The notes below the pieces were generated by a model, which saw nothing but the letters and a program-made list of their open reading frames with translations, ran no database searches and had not been told where the DNA came from. Shown piece by piece: positions 8,162 to 17,273 of a stretch of 50,459 bases of DNA. The translations under genes were made by a program, and so were the position numbers. Source of the stretch: Prevotella sp. (lineage in GTDB: Bacteria; Bacteroidota; Bacteroidia; Bacteroidales; Dysgonomonadaceae); contig JAITVV010000051.1 of the NCBI GenBank assembly GCA_031285625.1, positions 1 to 50,459 on the forward strand, read 5' to 3'. The first letter of the stretch is position 1. The number at the start of each line of letters is the position of its first letter.

Positions 8162-9673
8162 ATGATAGAAATAATGGATACTACCCTGAGAGACGGCGAA
8201 CAAACATCCAGTGTTTCGTTCTCTGCTCAGGAAAAAATGAGTATAGCGCACCTGCTGCTTGTCGATCTCGGTGTAAACCGTATCGAAGTGGCTTCTGCCC
8301 GTGTTTCGGAAGGTGAATTCGAGACAGTAAAAAAGATTGCCGGATGGGCAGCTGCCACAGGGCATATCGATAAGATAGAAATACTTGGGTTTATAGATAA
8401 GGGGGCTTCTCTTAACTGGATAAAGGATGCAGGCTGTAAAACGATAAATCTCTTAACCAAAGGTTCGTACAAACATGTTACAGAGCAGTTGCGTAAAACA
8501 CCCGAGCAACATCTTCAGGATGTTAAGGCAGAAGTAGAACTTGCCCAAAAGCTGGGTATTACAGTAAATGTATATCTTGAGGACTGGTCTAACGGTATTA
8601 TAAATTCCGAAGATTACGTCTATTATATGATGGATGGAATGAAAGACCTTCCTATTAAGCGTTTTATGATTCCCGATACATTAGGAGTACTGAATCCTCA
8701 TAGCACCTGGCGGTGCTGCCGCCGTATGATAAACCGTTATCCTAATCTGCATTTCGATTTCCATGCTCATAACGATTATGACCTTGCTGTCGCTAATACA
8801 ATGGTTGCTGCCGAAGTAGGAGTAAAGGGTGTACATCTTACTATGAATGGACTGGGGGAAAGGGCTGGAAACGCATCTTTAGCCAGTGTGATCGCCGTAT
8901 TTCATGATCAATTGAAGATAAAGACCTCGATCAGGGAAGAATATATAAACAGGGTAAGCCGTGTTGTTGAATCTTATTCAGGGCAGACAATATCAGCTAA
9001 TCAGCCTATTGTAGGAGACAATGTATTTACTCAATGTGCCGGAATACATGCTGACGGAGACAATAAGAATAATCTCTATTTCAATGATCTTTTCCCCGAG
9101 CGTTTTGGGCGTGTGCGTGAGTATGCATTAGGTAAATTATCTGGCAAATCCAATATCCGAAAAAATATTGAAGCTCTTGGTATAGAATTGGATGAGGCAG
9201 ATATGATGAAGGTAACAAACCGTGTGATCGAACTAGGTGATAAAAAAGAGATTATCACACAGGATGACTTGCCATATATCATTTCAGATGTACTGAAAAA
9301 TAATGAAAAAGAGAAACGGATCAAAATATTATCCTTTGCTTTTGTACTCACCAAAGGCTTGCGTCCTACCGCCACAGTGAAAGTAGAGATCGACAGACAG
9401 GAATATGAATGGACTGCTCCCGGTGATGGTCAGTATCATGCCTTTTCTAAGGCTCTATGGAAGATATATACAAGATTGAATAAACCAATTCCTAATTTGA
9501 TTAATTATACGGTGTATATTCCACCGGGCGGCCGTACTGATGCTTTGGTACAAACTGTTATAACCTGGGAATTTAATGGTAAGACTTTCAAAACAAGGGG
9601 CCTTGATGCCGACCAGACCGAAGCTGCAGTAAAAGCAACAGAAAAGATGTTGAATATGATAGAGGATATGTGA
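8162..9673 (+). CDS. Second LeuA-family synthase (isopropylmalate or citramalate synthase type)
   Basis: A 503-residue paralogue of LeuA has its own TIM barrel (D-T-T-L-R-D-G-E-Q at residues 6-14, metal histidines H201 and H203 in FHAHND, and GLGERAGN). It also has a complete C-terminal LeuA dimer/regulatory domain with R-G-L-D-A-D-Q-T at the end. It differs from the LeuA at 897-2387 throughout, for example E-V-A-S-A-R-V-S-E-G instead of the [10 protein letters not shown] segment. Enzymes of this group condense acetyl-CoA with a 2-oxo acid, either 2-oxoisovalerate (leucine) or pyruvate (citramalate, feeding isoleucine). The sequence alone does not decide between them; a CimA role is plausible because LeuC, LeuD and LeuB can process citramalate products. 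It is co-directional with the other leu genes and 24 bases after the GH127 gene. Confidence 0.85.
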   Translation: MIEIMDTTLRDGEQTSSVSFSAQEKMSIAHLLLVDLGVNRIEVASARVSEGEFETVKKIAGWAAATGHIDKIEILGFIDKGASLNWIKDAGCKTINLLTKGSYKHVTEQLRKTPEQHLQDVKAEVELAQKLGITVNVYLEDWSNGIINSEDYVYYMMDGMKDLPIKRFMIPDTLGVLNPHSTWRCCRRMINRYPNLHFDFHAHNDYDLAVANTMVAAEVGVKGVHLTMNGLGERAGNASLASVIAVFHDQLKIKTSIREEYINRVSRVVESYSGQTISANQPIVGDNVFTQCAGIHADGDNKNNLYFNDLFPERFGRVREYALGKLSGKSNIRKNIEALGIELDEADMMKVTNRVIELGDKKEIITQDDLPYIISDVLKNNEKEKRIKILSFAFVLTKGLRPTATVKVEIDRQEYEWTAPGDGQYHAFSKALWKIYTRLNKPIPNLINYTVYIPPGGRTDALVQTVITWEFNGKTFKTRGLDADQTEAAVKATEKMLNMIEDM

Positions 9674-9682
9674 TCGGTTCAG

Positions 9683-10687
9683 ATGAAAGAAGAAAGAATA
9701 GAGTGGGTAGATATAGCTAGAGGAATTGGTATAGGATGTGTTGTTATGGGGCATATCTTTTCATCCCAGATGCTGGCTCATAAAGTTATATTCTTGTTCC
9801 ATATACCTCTTTTCTTTTTTGTGAGCGGTTTTTTGTATAAAAGACAATCAGATAATAAAGCATATATAATTAAGAAAGCTAAAAGCTTGCTTGTACCCTA
9901 TTTTTCAGTATTTGCTTTTGTCTTTCCTATTCTTATTTTTGCTTATATGCCTGAAGGTTATACACTCAATATGATAGCATGGGATACATTGTATTATGTG
10001 CTTGGCGGGTGTTATCTGAGAGGACTGGTCTATGATATATTTATAGCAATGTGGTTTATTACCTGCTTATTCCTTGTACAGGTTATTTATAATTATATAC
10101 AGACAAGATTTAAAGAGCAAACTATCCATGTTGTTATATTCATAATGCTTATTGGGGCTTATATAAATAGTATAATTTATCCAGGTTTCTGGCTTCCATG
10201 GTCAGCCAATGTAACTCTAATGGCAATACCTGTTTATCACTTGGGTTATATATCCAGACAGATTAATGTGGATAAATATTCAATATTATTTATTATTGCC
10301 GGGCTTTTAATCTGTGCAAGTCTTATTGTATTTCCGCAGAACACTTTTGATATGATGCGCAATAGTTATGGTATTCCCTTTGTTACTCTTATTTCTGCTA
10401 TTATCTGCATTTATATGGTAAGGTATATATCTGTAATTATTGCTAAAAACAGTATATTGAAAAGGATATTATCCGAATTTGGAAAAGCTTCACTTGTTAT
10501 TATGGCTTTCCACTTGCCGGTATATCAACTTCTATGGAAATATTTTGAGATAAGTTCGATTCCGGCTATCATTGTAATTACAATAATCCCTTATCTGTTT
10601 TATCGTATATTTGATAAATTTAAAATAACACAGATGCTTTTTTTAGGTAAATTCACCAAGATTAATAATTCGAATAAACAAGATTAA
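9683..10687 (+). CDS. Acyltransferase 3 family membrane protein (second copy in the leu operon)
   Basis: A 334-residue, multi-spanning protein opens with R-I-E-W-V-D-I-A-R-G-I-G-I and G-H-I-F. This is the shorter, NodL/OatA-like version of the acyltransferase 3 motif with its conserved arginine and histidine. About ten hydrophobic helices follow, including H-I-P-L-F-F-F-V-S-G-F-L-Y. Related enzymes O-acetylate cell-surface sugars. It is clearly divergent from the other acyltransferase of this operon (2451-3530), yet the two genes share the identical 15-base sequence AACAAGATTAATAAT at their 3' ends. The start codon is nine bases after the preceding synthase, and leuB follows by 21 bases. No link to leucine synthesis is evident. 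Confidence 0.82.
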   Translation: MKEERIEWVDIARGIGIGCVVMGHIFSSQMLAHKVIFLFHIPLFFFVSGFLYKRQSDNKAYIIKKAKSLLVPYFSVFAFVFPILIFAYMPEGYTLNMIAWDTLYYVLGGCYLRGLVYDIFIAMWFITCLFLVQVIYNYIQTRFKEQTIHVVIFIMLIGAYINSIIYPGFWLPWSANVTLMAIPVYHLGYISRQINVDKYSILFIIAGLLICASLIVFPQNTFDMMRNSYGIPFVTLISAIICIYMVRYISVIIAKNSILKRILSEFGKASLVIMAFHLPVYQLLWKYFEISSIPAIIVITIIPYLFYRIFDKFKITQMLFLGKFTKINNSNKQD

Positions 10688-10708
10688 TAATTTTCTAAAA
10701 TACACATA

Positions 10709-11779
10709 ATGAAATTAAACATTGCAGTACTCCCGGGAGATGGGATCGGACCTGAAATAATAGAACAGGCCTTGAGAGTGACAGAAGCCGTATGTGAAAA
10801 ATATGGTCACGAACTTAGTTATGAATATGGTTTGGTGGGTGCATCGGCTATCGATCAGGTTGGAAATCCATATCCTGATGGTACACATGAACTTTGTATG
10901 ACATCGGATGCTGTATTGTTTGGTGCAATAGGTGATCCCAAATATGATAACAATCCTTCAGCTAAAGTGCGTCCTGAGCAGGGGCTTTTAGCAATGCGTA
11001 AAAAACTGGGACTCTATGCTAATCTTCGCCCGGTAAGTACATTCCCGACTTTGATCCATAAATCACCACTTCGCTCCGATCTGGTAGATGGTGCAGATTT
11101 TATGTGTGTTCGTGAGCTGACCGGAGGTCTGTATTTTGGACGCCCTCAGGGACGTAGCGAAGATGGAGATACAGCTTATGATACATGTGTATATACCCGC
11201 GAAGAAGTAGAAAGGATCTTACACCTTTCGTACAAATATGCACAAATGCGCCGCAAAAAAGTGACAGTGGTAGATAAAGCAAATGTACTGGCTACATCCC
11301 GTTTGTGGAGGCAGGTGGCCCAGGAGGTAGAAAAGCAATATCCGGAAGTAGAAACAGAATATATGTTTGTGGATAACGCTGCTATGCAGATTATCCAATG
11401 GCCAAAACGTTTTGATGTATTAGTAACTGAAAATCTTTTTGGAGATATTCTTACTGATGAAGCATCTGTTATTACCGGATCTCTAGGTATGTTGCCTTCA
11501 GCTTCTATCGGTATCCATACATCGGTATTCGAACCGATACATGGCTCGTATCCGCAGGCAGCGGGAAAGAATATAGCTAACCCATTGGCTACAATATTGT
11601 CTGCAGCTATGATGTTTGAGTATGCGTTCGAACTGAAAGAAGAGGCCGAACTAATCCGTCAGGCGGTTGATGCTTCTATGAATGCCGGTGTGGTTACTGA
11701 AGATATTTCTCTGAAAGAAGGTAAGGTCCATTCTACATCTCAGGTAGGAGACTGGATTGTAAATTATATAAAAGGATAG
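10709..11779 (+). CDS. leuB: 3-isopropylmalate dehydrogenase
   Basis: LeuB oxidises and decarboxylates 3-isopropylmalate to 2-oxoisocaproate with NAD+, the last dedicated reaction before transamination to leucine. The 356 residues show the family features: [10 protein letters not shown] at residues 8-17, the R[10 protein letters not shown] segment, [12 protein letters not shown], and the metal-site D-N-A-A-M-Q with [12 protein letters not shown]. The NAD-binding E-P-I-H-G-S-Y-P segment is also present. It is the last gene of the operon and is followed directly by an intrinsic terminator. Confidence 0.97.
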   Translation: MKLNIAVLPGDGIGPEIIEQALRVTEAVCEKYGHELSYEYGLVGASAIDQVGNPYPDGTHELCMTSDAVLFGAIGDPKYDNNPSAKVRPEQGLLAMRKKLGLYANLRPVSTFPTLIHKSPLRSDLVDGADFMCVRELTGGLYFGRPQGRSEDGDTAYDTCVYTREEVERILHLSYKYAQMRRKKVTVVDKANVLATSRLWRQVAQEVEKQYPEVETEYMFVDNAAMQIIQWPKRFDVLVTENLFGDILTDEASVITGSLGMLPSASIGIHTSVFEPIHGSYPQAAGKNIANPLATILSAAMMFEYAFELKEEAELIRQAVDASMNAGVVTEDISLKEGKVHSTSQVGDWIVNYIKG

Positions 11780-11800
11780 AAAACATTCGGATAATAGGCG

Positions 11801-11832
11801 AAGGCAGGCTAAAAGGTCTGCCTTTTCTTTTT
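11801..11832 (+). terminator. Terminator of the leu operon
   Basis: AAGGCAG at 11801-11807 pairs with CTGCCTT at 11818-11824, and a T-rich run extends to 11832. It follows the leuB stop codon by about 22 bases and closes the leucine operon. Confidence 0.85.
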
Positions 11833-11855
11833 TAACATTGATACATTCACATTTA

Positions 11856-11887
11856 TTTATTTCTATGATCTATTTTTTATACTTTTG
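11856..11887 (+). promoter_or_regulatory. Promoter of the ClC channel gene
   Basis: TACTTTTG at 11880-11887 fits the TAnnTTTG element, with TTTA 20 bases upstream at 11856-11859 as a weaker upstream element. The transcript would start about 10 bases before the ATG at 11905, giving a very short leader. Confidence 0.55.
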
Positions 11888-11904
11888 GGATTCAATTATA
11901 AAAA

Positions 11905-13701
11905 ATGTCACTCAAGAAATTATATAACAACTTCCTAGTCTGGAAAACCCAGAATGTAAAAGAAAAGCAAATAGTCTTATTTGTGAGTTTCCTTATCGGG
12001 ATATTTACAGCGTTGGCCGCTCTCTTACTTAAAACGCTTATACACCTTATTCAGCATGTTCTTACTTCTAATTTCCTTACCGAAGGGGTTAACTATATGT
12101 ATCTCATATTTCCAGCTGTGGGTATTCTCATTGCCGGATTATATGTGAAATATGTAGTAAGGGATGATATAAGCCATGGGGTGACAAAGATATTATATGC
12201 CATATCGCAGCGGAAAAGTTTTATTAAGCTACATAATGTTTATACCTCAATAGTTGCCAGTTCTGTAACTATCGGATTTGGGGGATCGGTAGGGGCGGAG
12301 GCGCCCATTGTGTTGACAGGTTCTGCCATTGGTTCCAATCTGGGTCGTTTCTTCAATGTAGAGCAAAAATATTTGATGTTGCTTATCGGTTGTGGTGCTG
12401 CAGGTGCCATTGCCGGAATTTTTAAGGCACCTATTGCAGGACTTGTGTTTGTTGTTGAGGTGTTGATGCTCGACCTGACTACATTTACGGTACTGCCGTT
12501 ACTTGTAACATCTGTCACTGCTGCTACCTTATCATATCTGACGATGGGTACCCGGGCCATGTTCAATTATGCCCATACGGATGCATTCTTATTTGAGCGT
12601 ATTCCTTATGTTATATTGTTGGGTATCTTTTGTGGATTGGTTTCATTATATTTTACCCGCGCAATGGGTTGGTTCGAAAATCAATTCCGTAAATTGACCT
12701 ATTGGCAGAAATTCGGAATAGGAGCTACCATATTGAGTATCCTTATCTTTTTAATGCCGCCATTGTATGGTGAAGGTTATGATACAATAGAGATGTTGAT
12801 AAACGGGCAGAAAGATTATTCTGCTTTATTGGATAATAGTGCCTTCTTTCAGTTCAAAGATTATCGTTGGACTATCATAATCTTTTTAGGAGGTGTCTTA
12901 TTGATGAAGGTATTTGCGTCCAGTGCAACCAACGGAGCCGGGGGTACCGGGGGAATATTTGCACCATCACTATTCTTAGGCTGTATTGCCGGATTTATTT
13001 TTGCTTTTGTATTGAACCATTCGGAGTTAACAGGCTTTGCTCCACTATTACCCGAAGAAAATTTTGCTCTGATGGGTATGGCTGGGGTGATGGCCGGAGT
13101 AATGCATGCTCCACTCACGGGAACTTTCCTGATTGCAGAACTCACGGGGGGATATGAACTCTTACTGCCTTTGATGATTGTGTCCATCTGTTCGTATGTG
13201 GTGATTAAGTTCTTTGAGCCACATAGTATCTATTCGATGCGTTTGGCAAAAAAAGGTGAGCTGATTACACATCATAAAGACAAAGCTGTGCTTACATTGA
13301 TGGACATTGAAAAATTGATTGAATCTAATTTCCAGACAGTTCATCCCGAAATGTCTTTGGGTGATATGGTAAAAGTGATTTCAAGCTCTTCCCGAAATGT
13401 GTTCCCTGTGTTGGATGATAAAAACCGTTTCCTGGGAATAGTGTTGATGGATAATATTCGTAATATCATATTCCGCCCCGAATTATATAGCCGTTTCAAT
13501 GTTTCCCGTTTTATGACATCTCCACCTGCTATTATTGTGGTGGGAATGACAATGGAAGCCATAATGAAAAGCTTTGATGAAACAAAGGCATGGAATCTTC
13601 CTGTTGTAGACGAGAATGATGTGTACTTGGGATTTATATCTAAATCTAATATATTAGACGTCTACAGAGAAGTTCTTGCAGATAACTTTGTGGAAGAATA
13701 G
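11905..13701 (+). CDS. ClC-family chloride channel/antiporter with CBS domains
   Basis: A 598-residue membrane protein of the ClC family, moving chloride (and often protons in exchange) across the inner membrane. The hydrophobic core spans about residues 20-440. The anion-selectivity signatures are visible: G-S-V-G-A-E-A-P with the gating glutamate at E132, G-I-F-K-A-P-I-A-G, and G-A-G-G-T-G-G-I-F-A-P-S-L-F-L-G. The C-terminal part, about residues 460-595, forms a pair of CBS domains, which in relatives bind nucleotides and modulate transport. It appears monocistronic, or reads on into the gene 45 bases downstream; no terminator is obvious between them. Confidence 0.93.
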   Translation: MSLKKLYNNFLVWKTQNVKEKQIVLFVSFLIGIFTALAALLLKTLIHLIQHVLTSNFLTEGVNYMYLIFPAVGILIAGLYVKYVVRDDISHGVTKILYAISQRKSFIKLHNVYTSIVASSVTIGFGGSVGAEAPIVLTGSAIGSNLGRFFNVEQKYLMLLIGCGAAGAIAGIFKAPIAGLVFVVEVLMLDLTTFTVLPLLVTSVTAATLSYLTMGTRAMFNYAHTDAFLFERIPYVILLGIFCGLVSLYFTRAMGWFENQFRKLTYWQKFGIGATILSILIFLMPPLYGEGYDTIEMLINGQKDYSALLDNSAFFQFKDYRWTIIIFLGGVLLMKVFASSATNGAGGTGGIFAPSLFLGCIAGFIFAFVLNHSELTGFAPLLPEENFALMGMAGVMAGVMHAPLTGTFLIAELTGGYELLLPLMIVSICSYVVIKFFEPHSIYSMRLAKKGELITHHKDKAVLTLMDIEKLIESNFQTVHPEMSLGDMVKVISSSSRNVFPVLDDKNRFLGIVLMDNIRNIIFRPELYSRFNVSRFMTSPPAIIVVGMTMEAIMKSFDETKAWNLPVVDENDVYLGFISKSNILDVYREVLADNFVEE

Positions 13702-13746
13702 GCTGTTTTTCTGTCTGTTTACACAAATTATACAACTACTTACATC

Positions 13747-15441
13747 ATGAAAAATATAGCAGACCGGATTCTTGAATTTATTATCGAGGCTTTGGAAGAA
13801 CATCGCAAAAGCCTTAATGGTACGCCCGAAAGTATTGTGAAGCGAACCACTCTTCAGGCTGGGGTTGTTGATAAGTTCAAAATTACTTATAAAACAATCA
13901 ATCAAAGTACGTCTAAAACAGGAAATATTCTGGAGGCAGAAACCGGCTATAAGAAATATATAAGGAAAGAGTTACTGGAATTGGATATCCTAACAGTTGA
14001 GGATATAAGTGACCGATTAATTCCTTTATTAAAGGATAAAGTGCAAGAACAGATTGTATCACTATATGCCAATGATCCTTTTCTGGATTATCATTTCAAA
14101 CTGGTATTAGGGTTTCAGACTAAAGCTTTATTTGATAGTTATATTCTCTATGATGATGTAGATCAACAAAAGAAGAATTCTCTGAAAAAGAATGTTGAGG
14201 ATTATATAGAGAATAAGGTTATTAATGGAAAGTACCCGACAGATCATCTCGAAATATTTTTCCTGTCCAGGCATATTGTTTCTCCAGCACTGTACCCATA
14301 TCCTGATATTGAAAGGATCCGTCTTATATTTGAACGGATAACAGAACTCAGTAAAGGGAATAAAGATAAGCAAAGGACATGTCAAGGTGATATGGTCAGG
14401 AATCTGAATTCGTGGGTTATTAAAGATTTCTTTCCCAAGTATTTTGATTTGAAAGGACCTGACTACGATTTTACATATTCACTAAAAGAGAATGCAAAAG
14501 TTGAAGATAATGACTTAGCTCTTATTGATCTGGTTATCTACGCGTCTATACTCATTCTCAAATATGAGCCCAACTATTCGAGGGATAAGGGGATCAAATA
14601 CCTTAATATGCTTTCCGATCTAGGCTTTAAGCAAGCAAAAGAAATGCTGAAAACAGGTAGTGATACTTTCAATAAGGAAGATAAATATTATAAAGATAGT
14701 TCAATAGAGCTTTTAGCAAATGATGTCCTGGCTTTCTTTACAATAAATATTAAGGAAGAATCGGCAGGCAGCTACGGAAAGGCATTGGATTTTATCTGTA
14801 ATTTATTGCAAAAAGGATTCCCTAAAAGTTATCGGATTAAGCTGAAATCTAAGGAAAAAAACTTCCTTCCGGTAAAGAAGTTGGGTAAATCGCAAACTCA
14901 TCAGTTTTTTGCCAATGCTTTACAATATCCTGAACTTTATGATAAAATAGGTAAATATGCATCTCTGGTTGTGAAAAACGAGTATGAATGGTATGAAGAT
15001 GTAGAAGAGGAATATTGCGCCAAACCAGGAACATACGCGGTTTTCGGGCTTGGGCTATTAGATAAAAGATTTTTCCCGCTAGTGGCAGAATATATGGAAC
15101 ATACGGATGAAGAGCATCAAAGTGTACAAAATCAATTTACACATGCATTTATTCAAAAATATGGCGTTAATACCAATACGATTCCTGTATTGACAAGATG
15201 TTTTTTAGCTTGTCAGGATCATAAGACCCTGAAACTGTCAGCCCAATATGAAACCGAACAAAATTTAAAGACATTTCTTGAATCGATAGAAGGTTTGGAA
15301 GATTATCATGTATCACATCTTATCTTCTTTATCTGGGGCAAAACTGCCGATTTCCACAAAAGCAAGAAGAAGGCTACTCCTTATATTCAGAATCTTTTAC
15401 AACAGATAGAAGATAAGGCTGATATGAAATATCTTGGATAA
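13747..15441 (+). CDS. Uncharacterised 564-residue protein
   Basis: No signal peptide or membrane segment is visible, so it is likely cytoplasmic. It is charged and mostly helical, with a distinctive conserved-looking block C-A-K-P-G-T-Y-A-V-F-G-L-G-L and D-E-E-H-Q-S-V-Q in its C-terminal third. I have a weak recollection of a domain-of-unknown-function family (DUF6138-like) with this block but cannot confirm it. It is followed after 28 bases by the zinc-ribbon membrane protein at 15470-16756, so the two are probably co-transcribed and may act together. No catalytic motif is recognisable. Confidence 0.8.
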   Translation: MKNIADRILEFIIEALEEHRKSLNGTPESIVKRTTLQAGVVDKFKITYKTINQSTSKTGNILEAETGYKKYIRKELLELDILTVEDISDRLIPLLKDKVQEQIVSLYANDPFLDYHFKLVLGFQTKALFDSYILYDDVDQQKKNSLKKNVEDYIENKVINGKYPTDHLEIFFLSRHIVSPALYPYPDIERIRLIFERITELSKGNKDKQRTCQGDMVRNLNSWVIKDFFPKYFDLKGPDYDFTYSLKENAKVEDNDLALIDLVIYASILILKYEPNYSRDKGIKYLNMLSDLGFKQAKEMLKTGSDTFNKEDKYYKDSSIELLANDVLAFFTINIKEESAGSYGKALDFICNLLQKGFPKSYRIKLKSKEKNFLPVKKLGKSQTHQFFANALQYPELYDKIGKYASLVVKNEYEWYEDVEEEYCAKPGTYAVFGLGLLDKRFFPLVAEYMEHTDEEHQSVQNQFTHAFIQKYGVNTNTIPVLTRCFLACQDHKTLKLSAQYETEQNLKTFLESIEGLEDYHVSHLIFFIWGKTADFHKSKKKATPYIQNLLQQIEDKADMKYLG

Positions 15442-15469
15442 AACACTCTGTATATACAAATTATAAATT

Positions 15470-16756
15470 ATGGCAAAACAGCTCAAAGTAATAAAATGTC
15501 CTCAATGTGGAAGTGTAGATCATCGGCAAATCAAGGAAGATTATTATAAATGCCAGAATTGCGGGACTGAATATTTTCTCGACAATGATGATATAAATAT
15601 TAATGTTACTCACAGGGGCGATGGAAAGCCGGTTGCCGTAAATAATAAAGCTGTAATCTTTTCAGTGGTTTTGATTGCCCTTGTTTTTTTACTAGCCGTT
15701 ATAATCCCTTCACTTATGAAGAAACCTTCTAAAGGCATTTTCTCTGAATCGGCTTATGGTAGTGTAATGCTGGATATTCCGGTTGATATAAAAGGAAAAA
15801 TGTATTTGTTGACCATATCCAATGGATCTGATGGTAGCTTCTATTCATTTACAGACTTTGATACCCGTAAAATAGTAAAATCGGAGAAATTATTGGATGT
15901 AAATAAGCTGGGTATTTCTATCGAAGACCGCAATATACGTAAGTTCTCAAACGGGGATATCTATGTTGTCATTGATAAACAAAAGATATTCAAACTGGAT
16001 AATGACAATATGGAACTCAAAGATGTTACTGTCAGTATGTTTGAAGCTGATTCCCTTTACAAATCGGGTATAGCTAATATCGATCCTTTTGCAGGAAGTA
16101 ATGATGGTGATTGCTTTAAAGTGATGACAAACATGGGTAAGGAATATTATTTCTTTCCTCGAATTAAGCAAAGTTTTACCCAGAATGAATTATCAATTAA
16201 TGCTAGTGGTTCGAAATCATTACGGTCTGACTCAAAGGAGGCTGTAACATATATTTTTACAAAAAAGCAGTGGGAGTCTATGGAAATGGATAAAACCCAC
16301 GAATGTCAGTTGGTAAAGATCATATATCAGGATAATGCAGGAGGCCCGTCCAATACGTATTTCAGACCTCAGTGGCAAACCGAAAAAGAAGGTTTTAAAT
16401 TGGATTGGTGGGGGGCGTCCAAAGAGAGGATTGTGTCATATACTAATCTTACTCCCGACAGGTTGTATTTCAATCCTGAAATATTCTATGCAGATAAAGT
16501 TTTCCTGTTGGTAAAAGTAACAGCTACAGCTTCAAAAGAGTCGGCTTTCAGTCTGCAACGTATAAATACTGCCACAGGTGAATTGATGTGGACAATTCCT
16601 TTGGAAGTAAAAAATGGAAGATATATTTATTATTTCAAGAGAGCATTGCATACAGGTAACCGGTTTGCTTTGAAACTGAATGATGGGGTGAATTATTTCT
16701 TGGTAGATGATAATGGTGAAAATGCAACATATTTTAATCTGAAAGAAGATAGATAA
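15470..16756 (+). CDS. Zinc-ribbon, single-pass membrane protein of unknown function
   Basis: The 428-residue protein begins with a zinc ribbon of two Cys pairs: C-P-Q-C-G at residues 10-14 and C-Q-N-C-G about 16 residues further on. One strong membrane helix follows, about residues 62-82 (A-V-I-F-S-V-V-L-I-A-L-V-F-L-L-A-V). The remaining 340 residues would lie on the other side of the membrane. They look beta-rich, with repeated strand-turn patterns such as S-N-G-D-I-Y-V-V-I and I-N-T-A-T-G-E-L-M-W suggesting a propeller-like fold. The layout suggests a sensor or anchor, but no function is known. It follows the 564-residue gene by 28 bases. Confidence 0.8.
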   Translation: MAKQLKVIKCPQCGSVDHRQIKEDYYKCQNCGTEYFLDNDDININVTHRGDGKPVAVNNKAVIFSVVLIALVFLLAVIIPSLMKKPSKGIFSESAYGSVMLDIPVDIKGKMYLLTISNGSDGSFYSFTDFDTRKIVKSEKLLDVNKLGISIEDRNIRKFSNGDIYVVIDKQKIFKLDNDNMELKDVTVSMFEADSLYKSGIANIDPFAGSNDGDCFKVMTNMGKEYYFFPRIKQSFTQNELSINASGSKSLRSDSKEAVTYIFTKKQWESMEMDKTHECQLVKIIYQDNAGGPSNTYFRPQWQTEKEGFKLDWWGASKERIVSYTNLTPDRLYFNPEIFYADKVFLLVKVTATASKESAFSLQRINTATGELMWTIPLEVKNGRYIYYFKRALHTGNRFALKLNDGVNYFLVDDNGENATYFNLKEDR

Positions 16757-16831
16757 TTGGTAATATTTATCCTATCTGATTAATAAACTTTAATTAATAA
16801 GGAAAAAAACATAAAGTATGGCATAGTTTTT

Positions 16832-16839
16832 TATCTTTG
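16832..16839 (+). promoter_or_regulatory. -7 element for the small membrane protein
   Basis: TATCTTTG at 16832-16839 matches TAnnTTTG and sits 34 bases ahead of the start codon at 16874. No good TTTG upstream element is visible at the usual distance, so the call is tentative. Confidence 0.45.
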
Positions 16840-16873
16840 TTTTTTCCAACAAATCCTAAATTGATAAGAAGTT

Positions 16874-17089
16874 ATGAGAATATTTATAGGTGTACTTTCA
16901 GCAGTGATTATCCTTACCGGAGCGACCTTAACTGTTCTGGCTTTGTGGGATATTAAACCAATAGAATGGAGTATTATATGGCGCTCAGGTGCTACAATAG
17001 CTATAGCTTGTATTACATTTCTTATTATGTGGCTGGTAAAAGTACTGTTCTTCAAGAAAGACCCTTTCAATCCATCGAAAGGTAAATAA
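16874..17089 (+). CDS. Small two-helix membrane protein
   Basis: A 71-residue protein with two hydrophobic helices, about residues 3-24 and 39-61, joined by a short polar loop (D-I-K-P-I-E-W-S). It ends in a basic tail rich in K. It has its own candidate promoter and a strong terminator after it, so it seems to be transcribed alone. I do not recognise a family. The coding case rests on the hydrophobic pattern, the ATG and the flanking signals. Confidence 0.65.
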   Translation: MRIFIGVLSAVIILTGATLTVLALWDIKPIEWSIIWRSGATIAIACITFLIMWLVKVLFFKKDPFNPSKGK

Positions 17090-17126
17090 GATACAAAATA
17101 GGTCTTCGGCCTAAAAAAATAGTTGA

Positions 17127-17161
17127 AGCGTAAAGATTTAAAGCTAATCTTTGCGCTTTTT
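17127..17161 (+). terminator. Strong intrinsic terminator after the small membrane protein
   Basis: A 12-base-pair stem pairs 17127-17138 with 17146-17157 (one T-G pair) around a 7-base loop and is followed by a T run. It isolates the upstream genes from fmt. A smaller GGTC-TTC-GGCC hairpin lies just before it at about 17100-17112. Confidence 0.85.
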
Positions 17162-17223
17162 CATATCTGACAGTATGTATTTGTTGCTACGCAAATAAAA
17201 GTGATAAATAGGTCTCTGACCTT

Positions 17224-17254
17224 TTTGGAGAGTCTTCTTTTATCCTTAAATTTG
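17224..17254 (+). promoter_or_regulatory. Promoter of fmt
   Basis: TTTG at 17224-17227 and TAAATTTG at 17247-17254 are 19 bases apart, a full match to the Bacteroidetes consensus. The start codon at 17274 lies about 12 bases past the likely start of transcription. A short GGTC-TCT-GACC hairpin overlaps the upstream element. Confidence 0.8.
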
Positions 17255-17273
17255 CATAAACAATCAGAATAAA

